Position numbers and translations under genes: made by a program. Source: Elusimicrobia bacterium GWA2_56_46 (GTDB lineage Bacteria > Elusimicrobiota > Elusimicrobia > Elusimicrobiales > UBA9959). From it: a stretch of DNA of 35,330 nucleotides. Where the stretch lies: contig MGTT01000007.1 of NCBI GenBank assembly GCA_001799575.1, forward strand, positions 1-35,330. Reading direction: 5' to 3'. The notes below the pieces were generated by a model. That model worked only from the letters and a program-made list of their open reading frames with translations, was not told the DNA's origin and made no database searches. Of the stretch, positions 8,780 through 17,178 are shown piece by piece; the first letter of the stretch is position 1; every line of letters starts with the position of its first letter.

Positions 8780-9397
8780 ATGGAAAACATCAATTACCTG
8801 AATATTTTAAAAGAAAGCTTTACGCTGATTATTCTGCTTTTCTGCTCCCTGCTGTCTTTTACCGTCGCTTTTGAGCGCTGGTGGTTCTTCAGAAAAGCCC
8901 GGCACAAGAAAGTGGACGAGCTCCTTGCGCATATAAGCGGGATGCTGAAAGACGGGAACGTTAACAAGGCCGCGGATTACACCGCCAGGATGGATTCGCC
9001 GGTTTCCAGGCTTGTCAATTACGCCCTGCGCCACCGGGAGATGTCCAAAGGCGATCTGGAAGAACTGCTCGCCACCAGGCGCCAGGAAGAGAAACTGAAC
9101 CTTGAGCGGTTCCTCGGGGTGCTGGGCACGATGGGGAATATCGCGCCCTTTATAGGCCTTTTCGGCACCGTGGTGGGCATTATAAAAGCTTTCCGCGACC
9201 TGGCGCTCTCCGGCGTGGGCGGGCCCACGGTGGTCGCCAGGGGCATAGCCGAAGCGCTCGTGGCCACCGCGGCGGGCCTTGCCGTGGCCATTCCCGCGGT
9301 GATCATTTACAACTATTTCACGCGCCGCGTGAAAGTCATCATGAGCGAACTGGAGATCTTCTCCTCCCGCCTCGTCATCATGATGGGAAACAAATAA
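8780..9397 (+). CDS. exbB: ExbB/TolQ/MotA-family proton channel
   Basis: The 205-residue inner-membrane protein has three TM segments: about 16-36 ([16 protein letters not shown]), about 115-140 ([20 protein letters not shown], the signature MotA/TolQ/ExbB helix) and about 158-180 ([18 protein letters not shown]). A cytoplasmic loop lies between the first two. It forms the pentameric proton channel that, with ExbD/TolR, drives TonB- or TolA-type transducers using proton motive force. GGAGG (8765-8769) precedes the ATG. The two exbD genes and tonB that follow make a complete energising module. TolQ and ExbB cannot be told apart by eye; the TonB partner favours the ExbB name. Confidence 0.9.
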   Translation: MENINYLNILKESFTLIILLFCSLLSFTVAFERWWFFRKARHKKVDELLAHISGMLKDGNVNKAADYTARMDSPVSRLVNYALRHREMSKGDLEELLATRRQEEKLNLERFLGVLGTMGNIAPFIGLFGTVVGIIKAFRDLALSGVGGPTVVARGIAEALVATAAGLAVAIPAVIIYNYFTRRVKVIMSELEIFSSRLVIMMGNK

Positions 9398-9401
9398 CAG
9401 C

Positions 9402-9480
9402 GCCATATGCTATAGGCCGTAAGCCATAAGCTTTTAAGGAATTCCTTAAAAGCCTATAGCCTAAAGCCTATAGCCTAAGG
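9402..9480. repeat. Heptameric repeat array in inverted halves (exbB-exbD gap)
   Basis: Five 7-bp units of the form GCYRTAA fill 9402-9436 without gaps (first unit GCCATAT, fourth GCCATAA). A palindromic centre follows (9430-9451, arms CTTTTAAGGAA and TTCCTTAAAAG). Then come four units of AGCCTAT/AGCCTAA (9451-9478), the inverse complement of the left family. The array could fold into a long hairpin. It occupies almost the whole 91-nt gap, leaving the AGGCAGG Shine-Dalgarno of the next gene at its edge. Confidence 0.75.
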
Positions 9481-9488
9481 CAGGTAAT

Positions 9489-9893
9489 ATGGCCTTATCT
9501 TCAAATAAACCTGACGATCCTATAACCGATATCAATGTCACGCCGCTGGTGGACGTGGCCCTGGTGCTGGTGATCATTTTCATGGCCGTGGCCCCGTTCG
9601 CGGTTCAGTCCGGCATCAAAGTCCTGCAATCCAAAGCCAGCGCCCAGGTGGGCAAAGTCTCCCTGTCGGAAAGCCTTCAGGTCAAGCTGACGGCCCGGGG
9701 CCGGATAACGCTGAACGGCGCGGAGATCCAGGCCGCTGATTTTCCGCTTCGCATAGCCCAGGCGCTGCTGGCAAGCAAGGATAAATTCGTGATCATCAAA
9801 GCCGACGACGGCAACAAGGTAGGCGAGGTGGTCTCGCTGATGGATACGGCGAAACAGGCCGGCGCCCTGAAAATGGCTCTGATGAAGAACTGA
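9489..9893 (+). CDS. exbD: ExbD/TolR-family protein (first copy)
   Basis: The 134-residue single-pass protein has the ExbD/TolR N-terminus: a short cytoplasmic head, then TM helix about 20-40 (LVDVALVLVIIFMAVAP) carrying the conserved proton-path aspartate D22 in the TPLVDV motif. A periplasmic domain follows (about 45-134, with FVIIKADDGNKVGEVVSLMD typical of the TolR/ExbD dimer fold). It works with the upstream ExbB pentamer as the stator. A second, divergent exbD follows after 3 nt, so the complex may be heterodimeric. Shine-Dalgarno AGGCAGG (9477-9483) lies at the end of the heptamer array. Confidence 0.9.
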   Translation: MALSSNKPDDPITDINVTPLVDVALVLVIIFMAVAPFAVQSGIKVLQSKASAQVGKVSLSESLQVKLTARGRITLNGAEIQAADFPLRIAQALLASKDKFVIIKADDGNKVGEVVSLMDTAKQAGALKMALMKN

Positions 9894-9896
9894 GTT

Positions 9897-10310
9897 ATGT
9901 CTTTCAAAACCGAGGATAACGAAGATCTGGTCACCGGCATAAATGTAACCCCGCTGGTGGATGTCTGTCTGGTGCTGGTCATTATCTTCATGGTCACGGC
10001 CCCTCTTTTGTCGGATCCGGTCTTCAAGGTCAATCTGCCGTCCGCCCGGACCCAGGAGGGGGAGGAAAAGGAAAAGATCGTGGTTTCCCTGGCCAGTGAG
10101 TCCAGATACGCCGTCAATGAAAAGGAGTTCACCGGTAAAGATGAATTTTATAAGGCGCTGGAAAGCGCCGTCCGTAACAGCGGTTTCAAGCTTGTGGTTA
10201 TAAAGGCCGACCGGGAGGCGGGCTACGGGCTTCTAACCGATGTTATGCAGCGGTCGAAGGAAGCCGGCGCCGCCAGCATCACTATAGCCACGGAACAGAA
10301 GAAAAAATAA
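9897..10310 (+). CDS. exbD: ExbD/TolR-family protein (second copy)
   Basis: The 137-residue paralogue keeps the INVTPLVDVCLVLVIIFM helix with D22 at the same position as the first copy. Its periplasmic part (about 42-137) differs, with a charged EEKEKIVVSLA segment and ending FKLVVIKADREAGYG then ITIATEQKKK. Only 3 nt separate it from the first copy, so both are translated from one message. Dual ExbD genes next to one ExbB and one TonB are known in several phyla (for example ExbD1/ExbD2 sets), where the second copy can be needed for specific substrates. Which copy pairs with the downstream TonB is not evident. Confidence 0.9.
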   Translation: MSFKTEDNEDLVTGINVTPLVDVCLVLVIIFMVTAPLLSDPVFKVNLPSARTQEGEEKEKIVVSLASESRYAVNEKEFTGKDEFYKALESAVRNSGFKLVVIKADREAGYGLLTDVMQRSKEAGAASITIATEQKKK

Positions 10311-10328
10311 CCGCAAGTTATTTCTTCG

Positions 10329-10417
10329 TATCCGGTAATCGGTGGCCGGTATCCAGTAACCGGTTTCGGAGCGGCCGGCGCGCGGATCATCTTATTTTAC
10401 CGGTTACCGGATACCGC
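10329..10417. repeat. Heptameric repeat array in inverted halves (exbD-tonB gap)
   Basis: Five gapless 7-bp units of the form TATCCGG/TAACCGG run from 10329 to 10363. After a GC-rich spacer come three inverse-complement units (TTACCGG twice, then ATACCGC, 10397-10417). GGTATCC at 10349-10355 with the following GTAACCGG forms a 17-bp inverted repeat with one mismatch against 10400-10416. The organisation (left units, spacer, inverted right units) is the same as in the exbB-exbD gap although the words differ. Confidence 0.75.
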
Positions 10418-10425
10418 TGTTAACT

Positions 10426-11517
10426 ATGGATCATTATTCCGACAAATCGCTTGTTTACTCCGCGGTCGGAGCTGTTCTATTCCACGGCCTGCTGTTCTTC
10501 CTTTACCTTAATTTTGTCCTTCTGGCCCCGGAGACCAGGAATATAGTTATCAGCAACGTGGATCTGCTGCTTCAGGAAAAGGAAGCCCGTATCCCCAGGC
10601 CCCCGGCCAATAAGACGCTGGATTTTTTGAAGCTGGCTTTACCCAAGATACCCAAGATCGAAGCCGCCCCGGCGCCCCGGATGCCAGTGATAGATATAAA
10701 GACTCCGGAGGCCCGCCGGAAAGCTTTGGAGCTGCCGCAGAAACTGCTGGAACGCTCCGGCCGCGCCCAGGCGGTAGAGCGGCTGGAAATGGATGCCTCC
10801 AGGCGGGCAGCGTCGGCCCTCAGCGCGGACCTGAATATCAAAGCGGAGCGCGCCTCCGCGGCCCTGGCGCCTAAAATAGAATTGGAGGAGGTGGGAATGA
10901 AGCGGGCGCCCGCCCTTCCCGAAAACCTGAAATTCGACGAGACCGCCCGTTCCTTTACTCCCCAGACCATGCAGGAACTGAATATAGCGGTGGAGCGGGC
11001 CCGGAAAGTTTCCGCCCTGCCGCAGGGGCTTTCCGAGCGTCAGGGCGAAGCCGCGGCGCTGCGCGGGGGTGCCAGGATAGCCCCCGCCATGCCGGAACGC
11101 CTGGCGGAGGCCCAAAGCGCCCCCGTGGAAAACGCGGCGCAGAGCCTGAGAGCCAGGCCGGTCATTTCGGCCGCGGCGCTGGGCGGGCCAAAGGGAGCCG
11201 TAATGAAACAGGCCGAGGCGCCGAAGAAAGTGGAGATAGAAGGCCCGCTTTCACGGCGAAAAGTGCTTAAATATTATGTGCCTGGGTTCCCGGAGTGGGC
11301 GCGGGACCGCGGCCTGCTGGAAGCCTCGGTTTCCGTTAAATTTTACGTGGATAACTCCGGGCGCGTGCTGGACGACTCTTCGGTGGAAAAGACTTCCGGC
11401 TACGGCGCCCTGGACAGGCTGGCTATGGACGCGATACGTAATTGGCGGTTCGAACCGCTTTCCGGGGCGGCATCCCGCCAGTGGGGAATAATCACGTTCA
11501 GATTTATAACGGACTGA
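10426..11517 (+). CDS. tonB: TonB-family energy transducer
   Basis: The 363-residue protein has an N-terminal TM helix (about 10-32) with a histidine at position 20 in LFHGLL, the same position as the functional His20 of E. coli TonB. A long periplasmic linker (about 45-275) is rich in Ala, Arg and Glu rather than the usual Pro-Lys repeats. The C-terminal TonB domain (about 280-363) includes VSVKFYVDNSGRVLDDSSV and AIRNWRFEPL, the typical TonB_C signature. It should couple the ExbB/ExbD channel to an outer-membrane or envelope partner; no TonB-dependent receptor is in the window. No clear Shine-Dalgarno precedes ATG 10426; the repeat array ends 8 nt before it. Confidence 0.88.
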   Translation: MDHYSDKSLVYSAVGAVLFHGLLFFLYLNFVLLAPETRNIVISNVDLLLQEKEARIPRPPANKTLDFLKLALPKIPKIEAAPAPRMPVIDIKTPEARRKALELPQKLLERSGRAQAVERLEMDASRRAASALSADLNIKAERASAALAPKIELEEVGMKRAPALPENLKFDETARSFTPQTMQELNIAVERARKVSALPQGLSERQGEAAALRGGARIAPAMPERLAEAQSAPVENAAQSLRARPVISAAALGGPKGAVMKQAEAPKKVEIEGPLSRRKVLKYYVPGFPEWARDRGLLEASVSVKFYVDNSGRVLDDSSVEKTSGYGALDRLAMDAIRNWRFEPLSGAASRQWGIITFRFITD

Positions 11518-11520
11518 TTG

Positions 11521-11548
11521 CCATAGGCCATAAGCTTTAGGCCATACG
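11521..11548. repeat. Heptameric repeat array (tonB-downstream gap)
   Basis: Four consecutive 7-bp units (CCATAGG, CCATAAG, CTTTAGG, CCATACG) fill 11521-11548 just after the tonB stop. The words match the GCCATAA-type units of the exbB-exbD gap and the short copy at 24834-24847. This is the third successive intergenic gap of the cluster carrying such an array. Confidence 0.65.
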
Positions 11549-11569
11549 CGGAAATTAGGGGAACAGATT

Positions 11570-12535
11570 ATGAGATTAAATATTCCAGGCAAATTCTTAT
11601 TACCGGCCCTGCTTATGGCCTGCGGCTTGTGGCCTGCGGCGCTGCGCGCCCAGGTTTTGACTGAGGGCGCGACTTCCTACAATGAAGTGCCGGAAGAGGT
11701 CGTCATTAAATCGGAATCGGAGGAGAAGCTCAGGACAGCCAGGCCCCCGCTGAAAATAAAGACGGAAGAGTTCGAGACTATCAGAAAGTCCCTGGCGCCG
11801 GACAGAGACCTGTTCCTCTCCGAATCCGGGGATTTCATGAGCCTTTCCCGGAATTATCCGGAAAGGCTGTTTTCCGGGCGGATGATCCAGCCCTGGCGGG
11901 CGGGCTTCAGCGACAAGACCGTCATCGCTTTTTACCCCAGGAGAAAATTCGAGGAGGTCTTCAACAAAAACTACACGGAAAAGACCGCCAAAGGGATGGA
12001 CTGGACGCTCTCGGTCACGGACGAGGAAGGCAAGATCTTCCATAAATACTCCGGTTCCGGCCTGCCGCCGGAATTCATCGACTGGACCGGGGAGAACGAT
12101 CAGCGGGAATGGATCAAGGCCGGACATAATTACGCTCCGATCTACGTTTTCGTGGACAACGCGGGCACTCCCCGGACCGTAGTCGGCGACGTGATCAAGT
12201 TTACCGCCATCGTCTTCCAGAAAGGCGCCAGTCTGACCGTAAGCCTGGATTCGGTTTCCGTTTTCGGACCCACCAAGTCCATGAAGACCGTGGATAAGGT
12301 TCAGGGCGAAGCCCTTCTCTCGGCCACGGCGGATCTGATCAAACGCCGCTACTACAACCTCCCCGTGAAAGTAAATGTCTACGCCCAGACCAAGGAGCTG
12401 GCCGAGTCGCAGGCCGGCCAGATAAGGGATTTTCTTGGGAAAGAGCTTATGGCGGGGGAAAGCGTTATCGCTTCCGAAGGCTTCGAGGAAAGTTACGCCC
12501 GGCAGAGAATAGATATCGTTCTGCTGAATAAATAA
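11570..12535 (+). CDS. Exported protein with degenerate OmpA-like C-terminus
   Basis: The 321-residue protein has a signal peptide (about 1-28, ending ALRAQ). I do not recognise a named family. The N-terminal two-thirds look like a beta-rich exported domain (KTVIAFYPRRKFEE, WTLSVTDEEGKIFHKYSG, an immunoglobulin-like or FlgD-like feel around 140-220). The last ~75 residues (LLSATADLIKRR through SYARQRIDIVLLNK) resemble an OmpA/Pal peptidoglycan-binding fold, where the final NRRVDIVL-like motif is RQRIDIVL, but the NxxLSxxRA core is only weakly kept. Placed last in the ExbB-ExbD-TonB block, it may be the Pal-like, wall-anchoring partner. AGGGGA (11557-11562) precedes ATG 11570. Function is inferred from context only. 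Confidence 0.6.
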   Translation: MRLNIPGKFLLPALLMACGLWPAALRAQVLTEGATSYNEVPEEVVIKSESEEKLRTARPPLKIKTEEFETIRKSLAPDRDLFLSESGDFMSLSRNYPERLFSGRMIQPWRAGFSDKTVIAFYPRRKFEEVFNKNYTEKTAKGMDWTLSVTDEEGKIFHKYSGSGLPPEFIDWTGENDQREWIKAGHNYAPIYVFVDNAGTPRTVVGDVIKFTAIVFQKGASLTVSLDSVSVFGPTKSMKTVDKVQGEALLSATADLIKRRYYNLPVKVNVYAQTKELAESQAGQIRDFLGKELMAGESVIASEGFEESYARQRIDIVLLNK

Positions 12536-12551
12536 CCGGGATTCACTAATA

Positions 12552-12640
12552 AAAGATTTATGGATTCCCGCTAAAAGCACGCGGGAATGACAGAAAGTTG
12601 TCATCCCGGAGAGCTGTCGCTAAAAGTATGCGGGAATGAC
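12552..12640. repeat. Palindromic repeat pair; one copy is 40/40 identical to 33206-33245
   Basis: Copy 1 (12552-12591) contains the inverted arms ATTCCCGC and GCGGGAAT around CTAAAAGCAC-type loop sequence. It is identical over 40 bases to 33206-33245. Copy 2 (12600-12640) begins GTCATCCCGG and ends with GCGGGAATGAC. These are typical dispersed palindromic (REP/MITE-like) elements in a gap between the envelope block and the glycan block. Confidence 0.8.
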
Positions 12641-12652
12641 GGATGGAAAAAT

Positions 12653-12661
12653 TGGTAAAAT
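12653..12661 (+). promoter_or_regulatory. Extended -10 promoter for the rhamnose/glycosyltransferase operon
   Basis: TGGTAAAAT matches the extended -10 consensus (TGn plus TAWAAT). It ends 7 nt before ATG 12669, so transcription would start on or within a base or two of the start codon, giving a leaderless message for a gene run that continues to 18275 with 4-nt overlaps. No -35 is apparent. Confidence 0.5.
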
Positions 12662-12668
12662 CTATCTC

Positions 12669-13406
12669 ATGAAAACCGTCATCGTTTTTCCCGCCTATAA
12701 CGCCGAGAAAACGCTGGAGAAAACTTTCCGTGACATACCCAGGAGCCCGGATCAGAGTTTTTTCCTTGTGGACGACCTGTCCACGGACGGCACCTATGCC
12801 CTGGCCCTCCGGCTCGGGATCCCGGCCGTAAAACACGAAAAGAACACCGGTTACGGCGGCAATCAGAAGACGTGCTACCGGCGCGCGCTGGAGCTGGGCG
12901 CCGAGATCGTCGTGATGCTGCATCCGGATTACCAGTATGATCCGAGGGTCGTGCCGTATATGCGCGGTTTTATAGAGCACGGTATCTGCGATGTCGTGCT
13001 CGGCAACCGGATCCGCACGCGGAAAGAGGCCCTGGCGGGCGGGATGCCGCTTTATAAATACCTGGCCAACAGGTTCCTTACCCTGCTCAGCAACCTGGTC
13101 ATGGGCGAGAACCTCGGCGAATGGCACAGCGGAATGCGCGCTTATTCCCGGAAGGTTCTTGAGACCGTGGACTGGGAAAAGAATTCGGACGATTTCGTTT
13201 TCGATACGCAATTCCTGGCGCAGTGCGTCACCGCCGGTTTCAGGATCGGGGATATCCCGGTTCCGGCGAAGTATTTCGAAGAGGCTTCCTCCATAAATTT
13301 TTCCCGCAGCATGACCTACGGGCTGAGCACCCTTTACGTGCTGGCCAGGCAGGTGCTGCACAGATGGGGACTGCTGGACTACGCCCTGCTCAAGGGGCGT
13401 AAATGA
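12669..13406 (+). CDS. GT2 family glycosyltransferase (polyprenyl-phosphate sugar synthase type)
   Basis: The 245-residue GT-A fold enzyme has the nucleotide-sugar site [11 protein letters not shown], the DDLSTDGT motif, [11 protein letters not shown] and the metal-binding acidic patch HPDYQYDP. Its closest look is to DPM1/ArnC-like synthases that load a sugar on polyprenyl phosphate; it lacks the C-terminal TM pair of ArnC. The downstream ArnT/GT39-like membrane transferase overlaps by 4 nt and would be a natural user of the lipid-linked product. An in-frame ATG at 12636 lies inside the palindromic repeat and adds residues foreign to the family, so I start at 12669. No Shine-Dalgarno precedes it, consistent with a leaderless start from the -10 at 12656. 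Confidence 0.85.
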   Translation: MKTVIVFPAYNAEKTLEKTFRDIPRSPDQSFFLVDDLSTDGTYALALRLGIPAVKHEKNTGYGGNQKTCYRRALELGAEIVVMLHPDYQYDPRVVPYMRGFIEHGICDVVLGNRIRTRKEALAGGMPLYKYLANRFLTLLSNLVMGENLGEWHSGMRAYSRKVLETVDWEKNSDDFVFDTQFLAQCVTAGFRIGDIPVPAKYFEEASSINFSRSMTYGLSTLYVLARQVLHRWGLLDYALLKGRK

Positions 13407-14890
13407 TCGGCCGGCTTTTGGGAAGATTGAACTCCGGTCTAAGAAGCTTTCCGGACACCGGCGCCGCGCCTGGCGCCGGGAGCGGCCTTATAGTCGGATT
13501 CTATTTTTTTCTGCTGCTGATCGCTCTCCTCACGCGCCTAGAAACCCTGGTTCTCCTTGAAAACGACGACATGACCCACGCTGCCATGGGGCTTTCTATC
13601 CTTACCACCGGGGACTGGTTCACCATGCACCAGGGCGTTATCGTCTCGATGATCAAGCCGCCGCTTTATTTCTGGATCGAGGCCGCGCTCTTTAAATGTT
13701 TCGGCGCGTCCGAGTACTGGGCGCGCTTCCCGTCCGCCGTTATGGGCTTTCTGTCCATAGTTCTGGCCTATAAAATAGTCAGGCGGCTGTGGGACGAGAA
13801 AACGGCTTTTTTGTCGCTGCTTGTGTTCTCGTACAGTTTTTTCTTTCTCAAATACTCGCGCAGGGCCATGCTGGACGTGCCGGTGGCTTTCGCCACCACC
13901 CTCGGCATTTACGCTTTGGTGAAAGCCGAGTATGACGATAAAAAAAAGTTTTACGCGCTTTTCGGCGTAAGCGCGGCCCTGGGTTATTATTTTAAAGGGG
14001 TGCAGGGCCTGTATCTGTTTGGAATAGCTCCGGTATACTTCGCGCTCTCCGGCCGGCCGGGGAAAGCTTTCTCACGGTATTTTCTGGGCGCGGCGGCCCT
14101 GTCCCTCGGCCTGATAGCTTTGTGGGCGGCGCCGCAGACCCTTGAACACGGCGGAGTGTTCATCCAGTCGCAGTCGGCCCTGGGCCCGCTGCTTAATATG
14201 GGTATCGGGAGCAAACATAATCACTTCTATCAGCCGTTCCTGGCGCTGCTGGGCATTTACTGGCCGTGGATCCCATTCAGTCTTTTCGGCCTGTGGCTCT
14301 CGGTCAAAGGCCTGCGCGAGGCCGCGGACGCGCGCCGCTCCGCCCTGCTCCTTTCCTGGTTCGCCGTCATCCTGCTGGCTTTATCCGTAAGCAGCGCTTT
14401 TTATCTGAGATACCTGATACCGCTCATGATCCCTTTCGGGATTTTCGCGGCGCTTGCCCTGGCGCGGCTGATAAAAGACGCCGATATGGGTTACGCGAAG
14501 CGCCTTTCGGCGGCGGTTTACGCCTGCCTCGTCACGCTGATAGTCTGTTTCCCGGTCAAACTGGACAGGCAGGGCACGGAATATTTCTCTTTCTACCGCA
14601 CGGTCAACCAGGTGGCGCCTAAAGAAGCCGGGATCCTGCTCTACAAGGAAAAAGTTTATAAATTCGTGGACGGCCTGGTTTTTTATTCGGGCCGGACGCT
14701 TGATAAACAGGTGACGGACGAGGAAGCGCTTCTGGCGGAGTATTCCGCGGGGGCCGCCGATAAATTCACGGTGGCTTCCGCCGCGGACTTTAAAGAGCTC
14801 GCGGCTTCCCCGAAAATGTCCCGCGCCCGCCTGGACGTCGCGGCGTCGTCGGACAACTGGGTATTGTTTAAAGTCAGGGGGATAAAATGA
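13403..14890 (+). CDS. ArnT/PMT-like (GT39/GT83) membrane glycosyltransferase
   Basis: The 495-residue integral membrane protein has about 11-12 hydrophobic helices. Its first extracytoplasmic loop carries the acidic motif [12 protein letters not shown], typical of polyprenyl-phosphate-dependent (GT-C) transferases such as ArnT and the protein O-mannosyltransferases. It then shows [17 protein letters not shown], which corresponds to the ArnT KPPLxYW motif. It would take a sugar from undecaprenyl phosphate on the periplasmic side and add it to a lipid, glycan or protein acceptor. It overlaps the GT2 gene and rmlA by 4 nt each (ATGA), so the genes are translationally coupled. The acceptor is unknown. 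A soluble C-terminal tail (about 395-495) may contribute to acceptor choice. Confidence 0.82.
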   Translation: MIGRLLGRLNSGLRSFPDTGAAPGAGSGLIVGFYFFLLLIALLTRLETLVLLENDDMTHAAMGLSILTTGDWFTMHQGVIVSMIKPPLYFWIEAALFKCFGASEYWARFPSAVMGFLSIVLAYKIVRRLWDEKTAFLSLLVFSYSFFFLKYSRRAMLDVPVAFATTLGIYALVKAEYDDKKKFYALFGVSAALGYYFKGVQGLYLFGIAPVYFALSGRPGKAFSRYFLGAAALSLGLIALWAAPQTLEHGGVFIQSQSALGPLLNMGIGSKHNHFYQPFLALLGIYWPWIPFSLFGLWLSVKGLREAADARRSALLLSWFAVILLALSVSSAFYLRYLIPLMIPFGIFAALALARLIKDADMGYAKRLSAAVYACLVTLIVCFPVKLDRQGTEYFSFYRTVNQVAPKEAGILLYKEKVYKFVDGLVFYSGRTLDKQVTDEEALLAEYSAGAADKFTVASAADFKELAASPKMSRARLDVAASSDNWVLFKVRGIK

Positions 14891-15783
14891 AAGGAATAAT
14901 ACTGGCGGGCGGCAGCGGCACGCGGCTTTACCCCGTTACCAACGCGGTCTGCAAACAATTGCTGCCGGTCTACGACAAACCGATGATCTACTACCCCCTG
15001 TCCGCGCTCATGCTCGCCGGCATACGGGACATACTCATCATTTCCACGCCCAGGGATCTGCCCGCGTTCAGGGAGATCTTCGGCGACGGTTCCGCCTGGG
15101 GTCTGCGCTTCTCCTATAAAGAGCAGGCAAGGCCAGCCGGCATCGCCGAAGCCTTTCTGATAGGCAGGGAATTTGTCGGCGGAGACGACGTCGCGCTGGT
15201 TCTCGGGGATAATATTTTTTACGGCCACGGTTTCACGGACTCCCTTAAAAACGCGGTTTCCATCGTTTCCCAAAAAAGGAACGCCGTGGTTTTCGGCTAC
15301 TACGTCAATGACCCGGAAAGATACGGCGTGGTGGAATTCGGCGCCGGCGGCGGGGCCGTCTCGATAGAGGAGAAACCCAAGGCCCCCAGATCCAATTACG
15401 CCGTGACCGGCCTTTATTTCTACCCTAACGACGTCGTTAAAATCGCGGCCGCCATGAAACCCTCGGCGCGCGGCGAACTGGAAATAACGGATGTCAACCG
15501 GGAATACCTGGGCAGGGGCGCGCTGCATGTCGAGCTGCTGGGCCGCGGCTACGCCTGGCTGGATACCGGCACCGTGGAAAGCCTTCTGGAAGCGGGGGAA
15601 TTCATCGCCACCATGGAGCGCCGCCAGGGCCTTAAGATCGCCTGCATAGAGGAAATAGCCTATTCCCTGGGTTATATCACCAAAGAGCAGGTGCTGGCCC
15701 TCGCCGGGAAACTGAGCAAAAACAGCTACGGGCAGTACCTGAAAAAAGTGGTCAGTGGCGAGTGGTCCGAGTTAAAGAGCTGA
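14887..15783 (+). CDS. rfbA: Glucose-1-phosphate thymidylyltransferase
   Basis: First enzyme of dTDP-L-rhamnose synthesis: glucose-1-phosphate plus dTTP gives dTDP-glucose and PPi. The 298 residues match the usual ~290. The pyrophosphorylase signature [27 protein letters not shown] is at the N-terminus (4 onward), followed by [12 protein letters not shown], the [10 protein letters not shown] metal-site stretch, [16 protein letters not shown] and [19 protein letters not shown]. The gene overlaps the ArnT-like gene by 4 nt and precedes rfbC by 4 nt. The order rfbA-C-D-B is complete and cotranslated, so the cell can make the donor without genes elsewhere. Confidence 0.97.
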   Translation: MKGIILAGGSGTRLYPVTNAVCKQLLPVYDKPMIYYPLSALMLAGIRDILIISTPRDLPAFREIFGDGSAWGLRFSYKEQARPAGIAEAFLIGREFVGGDDVALVLGDNIFYGHGFTDSLKNAVSIVSQKRNAVVFGYYVNDPERYGVVEFGAGGGAVSIEEKPKAPRSNYAVTGLYFYPNDVVKIAAAMKPSARGELEITDVNREYLGRGALHVELLGRGYAWLDTGTVESLLEAGEFIATMERRQGLKIACIEEIAYSLGYITKEQVLALAGKLSKNSYGQYLKKVVSGEWSELKS

Positions 15784-15787
15784 CATT

Positions 15788-16327
15788 ATGCCTTTTGAAT
15801 TTGAAAAACTGGAACCGGCGGGGCTTGTCCTGGTTAAACCCAAAGTTTTTCTGGACGACAGGGGTTTTTTTGTCGAGAGCTATAAAAAAAGCGATTTTGA
15901 AAAAGCCGGCATCCGCGAAGAATTCGTCCAGGACAACCACTCAAAGTCGGTCAAGGGAGTATTGAGGGGCCTCCACTATCAGAAAGACCCTTTCGCCCAG
16001 GGCAAGCTTGTCCGGTGTCTCAGCGGGAGAGTTCTAGACGTCGCCGTGGACATAAGGCGGGCCTCTCCCTCTTTCGGAAAATGGGCCGCGATAGAGCTTA
16101 ATTCGGACAGCGCCAATATGCTGTACATCCCTCCCGGTTTCGCGCACGGTTTTCTGGTGCTGAGCGAGACCGCCGAGATAATGTACAAATGTACTAAAGA
16201 ATTCTCTCCGGCGCATGACGCCGGCATACGCTGGGACGACCCGCGGCTTGGGATAGAATGGGGGATAAAGGCCCCCGTTCTGTCGGCCAAGGACAGCGCT
16301 CTCCCGCTTCTGGAAGACGCCGCATGA
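15788..16327 (+). CDS. rfbC: dTDP-4-dehydrorhamnose 3,5-epimerase
   Basis: The 179-residue cupin epimerase isomerises dTDP-4-keto-6-deoxyglucose at C3 and C5. Family marks are VFLDDRGFFVESYKKSDF, SKSVKGVLRGLHYQ (catalytic His in LHYQ), QGKLVRCLSGRVLDVAVDIR, YIPPGFAHGF and YKCTKEFSPAHDAGIRWDDP (Tyr/Asp pair). Its length is normal. It overlaps rfbD by 4 nt. Nothing unusual is visible. Confidence 0.96.
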   Translation: MPFEFEKLEPAGLVLVKPKVFLDDRGFFVESYKKSDFEKAGIREEFVQDNHSKSVKGVLRGLHYQKDPFAQGKLVRCLSGRVLDVAVDIRRASPSFGKWAAIELNSDSANMLYIPPGFAHGFLVLSETAEIMYKCTKEFSPAHDAGIRWDDPRLGIEWGIKAPVLSAKDSALPLLEDAA

Positions 16328-17178
16328 AAATTCTTGTTACCGGCTCGAAAGGACAACTGGCCGCTGCTTTCATCCGCCGTCTGGAAGAGCAGGGCCATGA
16401 ATGCCTGCGCCGCGATCTGGACACCCTGGATATAGGCGACCGCGGCGCGGTCATGCGGGAAGCCGCCGCCATCCGGCCCGGGCTTATAGTCAACTGCGCG
16501 GCCTATAACCTGGTGGACGAGGCCGAACGTTCCCCCGACGACGCTTTCAGGACTAACGCCTCCGGCCCGGAAAACCTGGCCCTTGCCGCCCTGGAAACCG
16601 GGGCGTTCCTGGTGCATTTCGGTTCGGATTATATTTTCGACGGCGTCAAAGCGCCCGTCCCTTACGACGAAAATGACGTCCCGAACCCTTTGAGCAGATA
16701 CGGCGCTTCTAAACTGGAAGGGGAACTGCGGATAAAGCGGACCGGCGCCCGGCATCTTATCCTGCGGATAAGCTGGCTTTTCGGGAGCGGGGACCGGAAT
16801 TTTATCGGCAAGCTGCTGGAATGGTCCAAAAGGTCCGGCGAACTGCGCGTCGCCGACGACGAGATTTCCGCGCCGACCTGGACCGAGGACGCCGCCGCCG
16901 CCGCCATGGCGGCGCTGAAAGCCGGCCTGGCCGGAACCTGGCATCTGCCGAATACCGGCTCCTGTTCCAGGTATGAGTGGGCCGGCCTGGTCTTCAAGAC
17001 CCTGAACATCAAAAAAAGCATAATCCGCGGCCGCATGGCCGATTTTCATCTGCCCGCGAAGCGGCCCGGCTTCTCCGCCATGACCAACGCGGCCATCTCG
17101 CGCGAACTGGGGCTGGCCGTTCCGCGCTGGGAAGAGGCGGTGGAAAAATTCCTGAAACTCCGTGGAGATAAAATATGA
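16324..17178 (+). CDS. rfbD: dTDP-4-dehydrorhamnose reductase
   Basis: The 284-residue SDR reduces the 4-keto sugar to dTDP-L-rhamnose with NAD(P)H. It begins [16 protein letters not shown] (a GxxGxL-type nucleotide loop), followed by [22 protein letters not shown] and the YGASKLEGE catalytic YxxxK. The C-terminal part ([24 protein letters not shown]) fits the family, with a short stretch of Ala codons (gcc repeats) at about 16890. I start at ATG 16324, which overlaps the rfbC stop by 4 nt; an upstream in-frame ATG at 16258 lies inside rfbC and would add 22 unrelated residues. Confidence 0.95.
   Translation: MKILVTGSKGQLAAAFIRRLEEQGHECLRRDLDTLDIGDRGAVMREAAAIRPGLIVNCAAYNLVDEAERSPDDAFRTNASGPENLALAALETGAFLVHFGSDYIFDGVKAPVPYDENDVPNPLSRYGASKLEGELRIKRTGARHLILRISWLFGSGDRNFIGKLLEWSKRSGELRVADDEISAPTWTEDAAAAAMAALKAGLAGTWHLPNTGSCSRYEWAGLVFKTLNIKKSIIRGRMADFHLPAKRPGFSAMTNAAISRELGLAVPRWEEAVEKFLKLRGDKI

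Noticed and set aside
12636-12668. Upstream ATG start for the GT2 gene
   Set aside because: It lies in the GGAATGAC end of a palindromic repeat; the added 11 residues are foreign to the family, whose proteins begin with the sequence at 12669.
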